A stretch of DNA of 10,507 nt from DAOUAJ01 sp034433615 (GTDB lineage Bacteria > Chloroflexota > Anaerolineae > DUEN01), in assembly GCA_034433615.1 (NCBI GenBank), contig DAOUAJ010000429.1, forward strand, positions 1 to 10,507, read 5' to 3'. Positions 4,144-10,507 of the stretch are shown piece after piece. The notes under the pieces were generated by a model. That model made no database searches. It had not been told where the DNA came from and worked only from the letters and a program-made list of their open reading frames with translations. A program made the position numbers and the translations under genes. Numbering within the stretch: position 1 is the first letter of the stretch; each line of letters begins with the position of its first letter.

Positions 4144-6123
4144 CTATCCGCGTTTCCCGGCCATAGTACGCTGGGCGAGGATTGTCTGTAGTCGTCCGAG
4201 TTCCTGTGCGCGATCCTGCACCAGTTGGGCATAATCGCGAGCAGCCTCTTGACTTCTGGTTGTTTGCGCCTCCGCCAGCAGTCGTTGCAGTTCGCCCAGC
4301 GAGCGGCGGACGCGCGCGGCGCGCAACCGTAAGAGGGAATCCACCATATCCTTGGCGGCGTGCTCTGTCGGCAAGGCAGGCATCTGGGTCACGGCCTCGC
4401 ACAGCCTGGCCCAATGCGCCTGCAGGGTGGCCGGGAGTTGTTCGGCAAGGGCAGGCAACGGAGATTGATCTGTAGCAGCCCCTGGCCTGACCGCCAGCCT
4501 CTCCTGGGGCCCCTGGCCTGTTGGCCAGGAGAGGACAGGCTGCAGCGCTGCGAATATCTCTCGATTCTCCGTCCGCTCGAAATCTTCGACGCCTGGCGGC
4601 GCCAGAGATAGCTGAATCAGCTCTACCGTCGCCTGGGCTATCAACTCCGGTCGAGCGATCATGTGGACCAGGCAGTGCTCTTCGAGATCTGACCGTCGGG
4701 GTCCTTCCGTGACAGCAGGGGAACGCGGCCGGGTACCCCCTTCTTCCTCCGACAGGGGCCGGGGGACAGGCTCATTCCGCCTGGCAACCTGCCGTTCGAT
4801 GAGACGCTCATCAACCTGAACACGCCGGGCCAAAAGCTGGATGTAGTGCTGACGCATCACTTCGTTAGCCAACTCCTGGATCAATGGCACGATCTCAGCC
4901 ACAGCCGAAGCTTTTCCGCGCGCGCTGTTCAGATCGTACATCTCGGCGGCCCGCTGAAGATAGAAGTCAATAATGGGGAGGGCACTTTCCACCAGCTTCG
5001 GCCACCCTGCCGGGTCATTGCGAATGACCTCGTCGGGGTCCTGACCACCGGGCAGGGACAGGATGCGCAATTCGGCCTCCAGACGCCGTTCATAGCGCAT
5101 CAGACCGCCTGGTGTAGGGACAGGAACCACATCACGGTCGAGGGCCTGGCGCGCCTGTTCAAGCCCGCGCAGTGTGGCCTGCCGACCGGCTGCATCCGGA
5201 TCCAGCGCCAGGGTGAAGTTGCTGGTGTAGCGCTTGAGTTGACGCAACTGCGCTTCGGTTAAGGCCGTGCCCATAGATGCGACCACATTGGCATAACCGT
5301 ACTGGTGGGCCGTGATCACATCCATATATCCCTCCACGATGATCACCCGGTTGGCCGCTCGCATGGCTTGCCTCGCCTTGTCCAGCCCAAACAACGTCTG
5401 GCCCTTATCGAAGATGGGCGTCTGCGGCGAGTTCAGGTACTTGGGTGGGTTACCGTCTAGCGAACGCGCACCGAAGGCGATCACGCGCCCCTGTGCATCG
5501 CAAATGGGTATGATCACGCGCCCCCGGAAACGGTCGTAGTATCCCTGGGCCTGGCCACTGCCGCTTTGCCGTTCAACGACCAAACCGGCCCCTACGATGT
5601 CGGTCAACGCATACCCCTGGCCTAGCAGGTAACGCTGACCTGCCTCCCAATCGTCCAGCGCGTAGCCGAGTTGGAAAGCGCGTATAGTTTCCTCGTTGAT
5701 GCCACGCTGAGCCAGGTAGCCTCGCGCCGGCTCTGCCTGAGGGTGATTCAGCAGCAGATGATGGTAATACGCGGCGGCCGCGGCGCATACCGCGCGCAGA
5801 CGCTCATGCTGCTGTTCAGCCTCCAGGTCACGCGGTTGGGGTGGTGCCAGCTCGACGCCCGCCCGACGCGCCAGCAGCTCCAGCGCTTCACGGAAATCCA
5901 GGTTCTCTCGGCGCATGACAAAGGTAAAAATGTCACCGCCCGTGCCACAGGCGCCAAAGCAGTGCCAGGTGCCACTCTCGGGAAAGACGACAAACGAAGG
6001 CGTCTTTTCGGTGTGAAAGGGGCACAAGCCCTTGTAATGGCGCCCGGCACGTTTGAGAGGAACATATGAGGAAATGATTTCAACGATGTCGAGGCGCTCT
6101 TTGATCTCTTCGACGGCGCTCAT
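4144..6123 (-). CDS. dnaG: DNA primase DnaG
   Basis: This 659-residue primase makes RNA primers for DNA replication and works at the fork with the DnaB helicase. The zinc-binding domain has C34-P-F-H37 (GLCPFHTEKTPSF) and WHC55FGAC59GTGGD. The last pair is spaced CX3C instead of the common CX2C. The polymerase core follows (YYDRFRGRVIIPI, about 195-207; GARSLDGNPPKYLNSP, 218-233). The TOPRIM metal site is E264-GYMD (264-268), then LALDPDAAG with D308 and D310. The C-terminal 200 residues form a variable helical region that should bind DnaB. The start MSAVEEIKERLDIVEII fits the family although the ribosome binding site (GGAG, 12 nt upstream) is weak. A consensus promoter precedes it and rpoD follows on the same strand, a widely conserved pairing. 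Confidence 0.96.
   Translation of the reverse strand: MSAVEEIKERLDIVEIISSYVPLKRAGRHYKGLCPFHTEKTPSFVVFPESGTWHCFGACGTGGDIFTFVMRRENLDFREALELLARRAGVELAPPQPRDLEAEQQHERLRAVCAAAAAYYHHLLLNHPQAEPARGYLAQRGINEETIRAFQLGYALDDWEAGQRYLLGQGYALTDIVGAGLVVERQSGSGQAQGYYDRFRGRVIIPICDAQGRVIAFGARSLDGNPPKYLNSPQTPIFDKGQTLFGLDKARQAMRAANRVIIVEGYMDVITAHQYGYANVVASMGTALTEAQLRQLKRYTSNFTLALDPDAAGRQATLRGLEQARQALDRDVVPVPTPGGLMRYERRLEAELRILSLPGGQDPDEVIRNDPAGWPKLVESALPIIDFYLQRAAEMYDLNSARGKASAVAEIVPLIQELANEVMRQHYIQLLARRVQVDERLIERQVARRNEPVPRPLSEEEGGTRPRSPAVTEGPRRSDLEEHCLVHMIARPELIAQATVELIQLSLAPPGVEDFERTENREIFAALQPVLSWPTGQGPQERLAVRPGAATDQSPLPALAEQLPATLQAHWARLCEAVTQMPALPTEHAAKDMVDSLLRLRAARVRRSLGELQRLLAEAQTTRSQEAARDYAQLVQDRAQELGRLQTILAQRTMAGKRG
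4498..4534. repeat. Inverted repeat inside the dnaG linker
   Basis: CCTCTCCTGG (4498-4507) and CCAGGAGAGG (4525-4534) are perfect 10-bp complements. Nested between them is a competing 7-bp hairpin, CCTGGCC-TGTT-GGCCAGG. The segment encodes part of the poorly conserved linker before the DnaG helicase-binding domain (WPTGQGPQERL). It may be an in-frame palindromic insertion. Confidence 0.55.
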
Positions 6124-6174
6124 CGCCGTAAGTGGCTCCGTGAGGAGAATGAGATATCTTCACCTTCAGCTTAC

Positions 6175-6203
6175 ATTATAAGCCTTGGGGGATAGCCTGT
6201 CAA
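6175..6203 (-). promoter_or_regulatory. Full-consensus sigma-70 promoter of dnaG-rpoD
   Basis: TTGACA (6203-6198), exactly 17 bp, then TATAAT (6180-6175): both boxes match consensus at all six positions. Initiation is expected near 6168, leaving a leader of about 45 nt before the dnaG ATG. Such a strong promoter upstream of primase is notable, and rpoD probably also depends on it. Confidence 0.85.
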
Positions 6204-6214
6204 AAGAGGAAATT

Positions 6215-6259
6215 CCTGGGTTTTCTGCAAGCGGCGAAGCCGCTTACAGAAAACCCAGG
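6215..6259. repeat. 45-nt near-perfect palindrome between ppdK and dnaG
   Basis: CCTGGGTTTTCTG-C-AAGCGGC, loop GAA, then GCCGCTT-A-CAGAAAACCCAGG: 20 pairs and one mismatch. It lies about 100 bp past the ppdK stop and 11 bp before the dnaG -35 box, so it probably insulates dnaG from ppdK read-through. No clean T-tract follows on either strand, so it may be a REP-like palindrome rather than a classical terminator. The remaining bases to 6356 are low-complexity (GTAACG units, a palindromic TAACGCGTTA, and a T-rich run at 6331-6350) with no gene. Confidence 0.75.
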
Positions 6260-6356
6260 CAATAAGTAACGCGTTAACACGTAACGAGGAACTGGGTGAC
6301 GAACGGCCTTGTTGCCTCGCTACTCGTTGCCTTATTTTTATTTTTCTTACTACCTG

Positions 6357-9011
6357 CTACTTATCGCGCACCACATCGCCCAGCGCGGCCTGCGCGGCCG
6401 CCAGCCTGGCGATCGGTACGCGATACGGGGAGCAGGACACGTAATCCAGGCCCACGCTGTAACAGAACTTCACCGAGTTCGGTTCGCCACCGTGCTCGCC
6501 ACAGATGCCCACTTCCAGGTCGGGACGGGTCTTGCGCCCCAGCTCCGTGCCCATCTTCACCAGCTTGCCCACCCCTTGCTGATCCAGCACCTGGAACGGA
6601 TCGTCAGGGAGGATCTTGCGCTCGACGTAGAGGGGCAGGAAGCGGCCGGCGTCGTCGCGGCTCATGCCAAAGGTGGTCTGGGTCAGATCGTTGGTGCCGA
6701 AGGAGAAGAACTCCGCTGTCTTGGCGATCTCATCGGCCAGGAGGGCAGCGCGCGGCAGCTCGATCATGGTGCCGACCTTGTACTCGAACTTGATGCCGGT
6801 CTCCTCCATAACCTCTTTGGCCACGCGGCGGACGATCTCCTCCTGCATGTTCAGCTCATTGAGATCGCTCACCAATGGGATCATGACCTCGGGGAAGACG
6901 TTGATGCCCTCCTTCTTAACCTCAACGGTGGCCTCGAAGATGGCCCGCGCCTGCATCTCGGTGATCTCGGGATAGGTTACGCCCAGGCGGCAGCCCCGGA
7001 AGCCCAGCATGGGGTTGAACTCGTGCAATTGCTCGATGCGGTCGTAGATCTTCTGAGCCGGGATGCCGATCTTCTTCGCCAGCGCCTCGATCTCCTCTGG
7101 CTCGCGCGGGAGGAACTCATGTAGCGGCGGGTCGAGGGTGCGGATGATAACCGGATAGCCGTTCATCTCGCGGAAGAGCCCGGCGAAGTCGCTGCGCTGT
7201 AGTGGCTCGATCTTGGCGAGAGCTTTGCGGCGGTCCTCGACCGTGTCGGCCAGGATCATCTCGCGCATGGCGTCAATGCGGTCACCCTCGAAGAACATGT
7301 GCTCCGTGCGGCACAGCCCGATGCCCTCGGCTCCGAACCGGCGAGCCACACGCGCATCCCGTGGGATGTCCGCGTTAGCACGCACGCCCATGGTGCGGAA
7401 CTCATCCGCCCATTCCATCAGGGTGGCGAAGTCGCCGCTCAACTCAGGCTCGACCACAGGCGCCCGGCCCAGGATGACGCGGCCGGTGGAACCATCAATC
7501 GTGATGTAGTCGCCGTGCTTGACGACGACGCCGTTGGCGCTGAACTGCCGCTTCTCGTAGTCTATGAGCACATCACCAGCGCCGGCCACGCACGGCTTAC
7601 CCATGCCACGGGCCACCACCGCGGCGTGGCTGGTCATGCCGCCGCGGGCAGTCAGGAAGCCCTGGGACGCAGCCATACCGTGGAAGTCCTCAGGTGCCGT
7701 CTCCACCCGCACCAGGATGACCTTCTCGCCGTTGCTGCCCAGTTGCTCGGCCTCATCTGCGTCGAACACTACCCTGCCGGTGGCCGCGCCAGGGCTGGCA
7801 GGCAGGCCCGTGGCGATGACCTGGACCCTGGCTTTCGGGTCAATCATGGGGTGCAAGAGTTGATCCAGCGCGGCCGGCTCGACTCGCCTGACCGCGGTGG
7901 CCTTGTCAATCAACCCCTCTTTCACCATGTCCACCGCAATCTTGACAGCGGCCAGGCCCGTGCGCTTGCCCGTGCGGGTCTGGAGCATATAGAGCTTGCC
8001 CTTTTCAATGGTGAACTCCAGGTCCTGCACGTCTTTGTAGTACCGCTCGAGGCGCTCGGCGATCTCCTGGAACTGCTGGTACGCCTCCGGCATCTCCCAG
8101 GCCAGCTCTTCAATAGGCTTAGGGGTGCGGATGCCCGCCACCACATCCTCACCCTGAGCGTTGGGGAGGTACTCGCCATACAGTTTCTTCTCGCCGGTGG
8201 AGGGGTTACGGGTGAAGGCCACGCCGGTCGCTGAATCCCACCCCAGGTTGCCGAAGACCATGGTCACGACGTTAACGGCGGTGCCCAGGTCATCCGGGAT
8301 CTTGTTGAGACGGCGATAATCGCGCGCGCGACGGCCGTTCCAGGAGTTGAACACGGCTGCAATCGCCATTCGCAACTGCTCGTACGGATCCTCGGGGAAA
8401 TCCTGCCCGGTCTCTTCCTTGATGATCGCCTTGAACTCCCTGACAACCTCCTGGAGCATCTCGGCGGTGAGGTCCGTATCCTGGCCACCAGTGGTCCTGG
8501 CTTTCCACGCGTCCATGACATGGTCGAACTTTTCGCCATCCACACCCATGACGATCTTGCCGAAGAGCTGAACAAAACGGCGATAGGCATCCCAGGCGAA
8601 GCGAGGGTTGCCTGTCAGTTTGGCCAAACCTTCCAGCGTCTCCCGATTGAGGCCCAGGTTCAGGACTGTATCCATCATGCCAGGCATCGAGAACTTGGCG
8701 CCGGAGCGTACGGAAACCAACAGAGGGTTGCTGGGATCTCCGAACTTTTTGCCAGTTTCCGCCTCGACCTTCTGCAGCGCCTCCAGCGATTGCTCCCACA
8801 TGCCCTCTGGGAACTGCTGATCATTAGCCAGGAAAGCGTTGCAGGCCTCGGTAGTGATGGTGAACCCAGGCGGGACGGGTAACCCGGCTCGGGTCATATC
8901 GGCCAGACCGGCACCCTTGCCACCCAACAAACCCCGCACGCCGTCCCAGGAGCCAGCGTACTGTTCAACCTCTTCGACTTCGTCGAAGAGATACACCCAC
9001 TTCTTACTCAT
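6357..9011 (-). CDS. ppdK: Pyruvate, phosphate dikinase
   Basis: PPDK interconverts pyruvate, ATP and phosphate with phosphoenolpyruvate, AMP and diphosphate in the cytoplasm; it can serve gluconeogenesis or PPi-linked glycolysis. With the ATG at 9011 it has 884 residues, about the usual 870-900. The N-terminal nucleotide-binding part has GGKGAGLADMTRAGLPVPPG (30-49), VRSGAKFSMPGMMDTVLNLG (101-120) and DLEFTIEKGKLYMLQTR (330-346). The phosphohistidine domain has ARGGMTSHAAVVARGMGKP with catalytic H462 and the neighbouring T460. The C-terminal barrel has FGAEGIGLCRTEHMF, GFRGCRLG, SFGTNDLTQTTFGMSRDD and GICGEHGGEP with catalytic C837. The start is chosen because AGGAGGA lies eight or nine bases upstream; an in-frame ATG at 9062 would precede that site. 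It is transcribed alone from a promoter at 9195-9166. Confidence 0.97.
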   Translation of the reverse strand: MSKKWVYLFDEVEEVEQYAGSWDGVRGLLGGKGAGLADMTRAGLPVPPGFTITTEACNAFLANDQQFPEGMWEQSLEALQKVEAETGKKFGDPSNPLLVSVRSGAKFSMPGMMDTVLNLGLNRETLEGLAKLTGNPRFAWDAYRRFVQLFGKIVMGVDGEKFDHVMDAWKARTTGGQDTDLTAEMLQEVVREFKAIIKEETGQDFPEDPYEQLRMAIAAVFNSWNGRRARDYRRLNKIPDDLGTAVNVVTMVFGNLGWDSATGVAFTRNPSTGEKKLYGEYLPNAQGEDVVAGIRTPKPIEELAWEMPEAYQQFQEIAERLERYYKDVQDLEFTIEKGKLYMLQTRTGKRTGLAAVKIAVDMVKEGLIDKATAVRRVEPAALDQLLHPMIDPKARVQVIATGLPASPGAATGRVVFDADEAEQLGSNGEKVILVRVETAPEDFHGMAASQGFLTARGGMTSHAAVVARGMGKPCVAGAGDVLIDYEKRQFSANGVVVKHGDYITIDGSTGRVILGRAPVVEPELSGDFATLMEWADEFRTMGVRANADIPRDARVARRFGAEGIGLCRTEHMFFEGDRIDAMREMILADTVEDRRKALAKIEPLQRSDFAGLFREMNGYPVIIRTLDPPLHEFLPREPEEIEALAKKIGIPAQKIYDRIEQLHEFNPMLGFRGCRLGVTYPEITEMQARAIFEATVEVKKEGINVFPEVMIPLVSDLNELNMQEEIVRRVAKEVMEETGIKFEYKVGTMIELPRAALLADEIAKTAEFFSFGTNDLTQTTFGMSRDDAGRFLPLYVERKILPDDPFQVLDQQGVGKLVKMGTELGRKTRPDLEVGICGEHGGEPNSVKFCYSVGLDYVSCSPYRVPIARLAAAQAALGDVVRDK

Positions 9012-9159
9012 GCAGCAGATCCTCCTACTGATTAATGAGGGGATGACCCCCCCTTTAAGCATCAGGTGCTCCCTACGGTCTGTCTCTACCGACAGGCCCA
9101 GGGGGCATCAGTGCTCCGGCAAGGAGGCTCCGTTTGGCCGCTTGTGCCGGAGCATGCCA
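9012..9159 (-). promoter_or_regulatory. Structured 5' leader of ppdK
   Basis: The predicted transcript start (about 9159) leaves a leader of roughly 150 nt with three stem-loops. First, TGCTCCGGCA (9154-9145) and TGCCGGAGCA (9121-9112) form a perfect 10-bp stem at the very 5' end with a 23-nt loop. Second, CTGTC/GACAG (9095-9080) extends imperfectly with GG/CC. Third, GGGG-TCAT-CCCC (9050-9039) lies just ahead of the AGGAGGA ribosome binding site. This may control stability or translation of ppdK. I do not recognise a known riboswitch class. Confidence 0.45.
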
Positions 9160-9165
9160 GTTTGC

Positions 9166-9195
9166 ATTATAAGCAAGGAGGCACGGTTTTGGCAA
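9166..9195 (-). promoter_or_regulatory. Promoter of ppdK
   Basis: TTGCCA (9195-9190), an 18-bp spacer and a perfect TATAAT (9171-9166) on the minus strand. Its -35 box is 17 bp from the -35 box of the divergent promoter at 9213-9241, so the two polymerases would compete for the same short stretch. Confidence 0.75.
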
Positions 9196-9212
9196 GTTGC
9201 GTCCGGCTGTGA

Positions 9213-9241
9213 TTGACGCCTGTGAGCACCCTGTCTATAAT
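9213..9241 (+). promoter_or_regulatory. Promoter of the nucleotidyltransferase-PAP2 pair
   Basis: TTGACG (9213-9218), a 17-bp spacer and a perfect TATAAT (9236-9241). Initiation near 9248 lies downstream of the ATG at 9197, which rules out that longer start and supports the ATG at 9272. Confidence 0.8.
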
Positions 9242-9271
9242 GCGCTTAGATGGGGAGGAGAGGAGGCATCT

Positions 9272-10060
9272 ATGTTGGATGTTGTGGTCGCGGCTGGCTT
9301 CGACCCCTTGCACCCAGACCCGCTGGCGGTAGCCGTGGGCGCGCCGCAAAAGGCACTGATTGACGTGGCTGGGCGACCGTTGGTCTGGTGGACCGTGCAG
9401 GCGTTGCGCCAATGTCCTCTGGTGGGGCGCATCGTTGTGGTCGGCATTGATCCTGCCCTGCGGGTAGACCTGGGCGAGGGGGTGGAGTGCCTGCCTAACC
9501 TGCCTGACCACGTGGGAAACGTCGTTAGCGGCGTCAATCATTTGCTGGCCTACCGGCCGGATATGGAATATGGGATCATCGCCTCTGGTGACGTGCCCCT
9601 GCTACAACCGGAGACGGTTAGCTGGCTGGTTAACACCTGCCTGGCAGACCGGCGCGATTTCTATTACTCGATCGTGCAGGATCGGGTGATGGAGGCGCAG
9701 TTTCCCGGATCCGGGCGATCTTACGTTCGCGTGAAGGAGGGTCGCTTTTGTGGTGGCGATATTTTTGTGTTCCGTACAGTCGTTCTCCAGGCCAATCTGG
9801 CCCTGGCCCGACGCCTGATGACCGCCCGTAAGAATCCCCTCCGGCAGGCGAGCATGTTCGGCTGGAGGACGCTGGTGAAGGTAGTGTTAGGGAGTTTGAC
9901 CATCGCTGAGGGGGAGAGAGTGGCCAGCCGCCTGTTGGGGTGCCAGGCGAGGGTGATCATCTCTCCCTACGCAGACCTGGGCATGGACGTGGATAAGCCG
10001 CACCAACTGGAGATGGCACGCCGGCTGCTGGCCGCCCGCGCGGGAGCACAAGCGGCATGA
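9272..10060 (+). CDS. MobA/IspD-like nucleotidyltransferase, substrate unknown
   Basis: This 262-residue GT-A-fold NTP transferase should join an NMP from a nucleoside triphosphate to a phosphorylated acceptor. It opens with VVVAAGF and K27 (APQKALIDVAGRPLVWWTV), the nucleotide-binding loop and lysine; the loop is longer and less glycine-rich than usual. ASGDVPLL (104-111) supplies the metal-binding aspartate D107. GGDIFVFR (161-168) matches the 'GGN.F.F' acceptor region, and GMDVDKPHQLEMA (237-249) ends the fold with a D-x-D pair (D239, D241). The ATG at 9272 follows AGGAGG by five bases, and the predicted transcript begins about 25 nt upstream. Its stop overlaps the next start (ATGA), so it is translationally coupled to a PAP2-type phosphatase. 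The coupling points toward an activated-alcohol or lipid-precursor pathway, but molybdopterin, isoprenoid or sugar substrates are not excluded. Confidence 0.85.
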   Translation: MLDVVVAAGFDPLHPDPLAVAVGAPQKALIDVAGRPLVWWTVQALRQCPLVGRIVVVGIDPALRVDLGEGVECLPNLPDHVGNVVSGVNHLLAYRPDMEYGIIASGDVPLLQPETVSWLVNTCLADRRDFYYSIVQDRVMEAQFPGSGRSYVRVKEGRFCGGDIFVFRTVVLQANLALARRLMTARKNPLRQASMFGWRTLVKVVLGSLTIAEGERVASRLLGCQARVIISPYADLGMDVDKPHQLEMARRLLAARAGAQAA

Positions 10061-10507
10061 GGTGGGTGCCTCTGGCGAGACGCCTGGCGGACTGGGACCA
10101 GGCGATCAGCCGGCGATGGCAGCAGGCGGGTAAGGGACGCGCATATCTCTGGGCAGTGTTAGGTGCCCACCTGGGCGACGGTTGGGTGTGGGTGCTGGCT
10201 TTAGTTCTGGCCCTGGCTCTGACGTCCAGCGCTGATCGGTCGCTGGTCTGGCGGTGGGCCATCTCTATGGCAATTGCTGGAGGGATCACCACCTCGTTCA
10301 AATTCGTCTGGCGTCGCCAGCGTCCCCTACAACGGAGCGGCTTCTACTCCAGGACGTACGACAAACACTCCTTCCCTTCAGGCCATGCCGCCCGGATGGG
10401 CACCGTGGCAGTCTTTATGCCTGCGTTGTTTCCCCAATGGGGATGGTTGGCCCTCTTCGTCGTGTTGTGGGTGGGGTGGTCGCGCGTGGCGTTGGGGATC
10501 CACTATC
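10057..10507 (+). CDS. PAP2-family membrane phosphatase, cut by the window end
   Basis: The first 150 residues of an integral-membrane type-2 phosphatidic-acid phosphatase are present. This family removes phosphate from lipid phosphates or polyprenyl diphosphates at the membrane. The three family motifs appear in order: K82-FVWRRQ-R89-P90 (KX6RP), F-P-S-G-H110 (PSGH, residues 107-110) and SRVALGIH149Y (SRX5H; the final aspartate lies outside the window). Hydrophobic segments are near residues 40-57, 64-80, 114-125 and 127-141. The start ATG overlaps the previous stop, which implies translational coupling with the nucleotidyltransferase. Specificity (phosphatidate, undecaprenyl diphosphate, phosphatidylglycerol phosphate) cannot be told from the motifs. 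It is open to the right edge with no stop. Confidence 0.92.
   Translation, partial: MRWVPLARRLADWDQAISRRWQQAGKGRAYLWAVLGAHLGDGWVWVLALVLALALTSSADRSLVWRWAISMAIAGGITTSFKFVWRRQRPLQRSGFYSRTYDKHSFPSGHAARMGTVAVFMPALFPQWGWLALFVVLWVGWSRVALGIHY

Noticed and set aside
7299..8234. 311-codon plus-strand open frame opposite ppdK
   Set aside because: It is a shadow of the high-GC ppdK gene; the translation is His/Arg/Ala-rich without motifs. The same holds for 6309-7124 and 8520-8882.
9011..9062. ppdK start at the in-frame ATG at 9062
   Set aside because: The extra 17 residues would span the AGGAGGA ribosome binding site of the ATG at 9011 and do not resemble the PPDK N-terminus.
9197..9271. Upstream ATG at 9197 for the nucleotidyltransferase
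   Set aside because: It overlaps the promoter at 9213-9241 and would not be in the transcript; the ATG at 9272 has a proper AGGAGG.
1..10507. CRISPR array, complete insertion sequence or prophage genes
   Set aside because: No regularly spaced repeats, no transposase or integrase motifs and no phage structural genes are visible.

Overview
The window looks like a chromosomal segment of a Chloroflexota (Chloroflexi) bacterium, probably of the Anaerolineae type. This rests on the layout of the RpoD protein (a long insert before region 3), the CX3C form of the DnaG zinc site, the dnaG-rpoD order, and the kinds of short repeats between genes. The assignment comes from family knowledge and inference; no marker here fixes it. 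Almost everything from 1 to 9011 lies on the minus strand, and only the last two genes are on the plus strand.

Positions 1-1480 are a gene graveyard. It holds a scrap of a Gfo/Idh/MocA dehydrogenase, a frameshifted and truncated DUF5615 toxin behind an intact DUF433 antitoxin, and a nucleotide-sugar epimerase fragment split by a 47-bp repeat insertion. Several of the breakpoints fall on short simple-sequence repeats. Positions 1480-2280 carry no convincing gene. They contain a cluster of hairpins (about 1559-1818) that may be an undescribed structured RNA, and a doubtful small ORF with an out-of-frame upstream extension.

Positions 2283-6260 form the information-processing block, read right to left: a consensus promoter, dnaG (primase), rpoD (primary sigma factor), then tRNA-Asn(GTT) with its own promoter and a strong intrinsic terminator at 2283-2321. 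This is the conserved core of the macromolecular-synthesis arrangement, without an adjacent rpsU. A 45-nt near-perfect palindrome separates it from ppdK.

Positions 6357-9195 hold ppdK (pyruvate, phosphate dikinase) with a good promoter and a leader of about 150 nt containing three stem-loops. Back to back with this promoter, 17 bp away, another sigma-70-type promoter drives a plus-strand pair: a MobA/IspD-like nucleotidyltransferase and a PAP2-family membrane phosphatase that overlaps it by ATGA and runs off the window. The pair suggests a cell-envelope lipid or activated-alcohol pathway, but the substrate cannot be read from the sequence.

I see no CRISPR array, complete insertion sequence, phage gene or recognisable defence system. 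The least explained stretches are the hairpin cluster at 1559-1818, the ppdK leader and the repeat-associated gene breakpoints.
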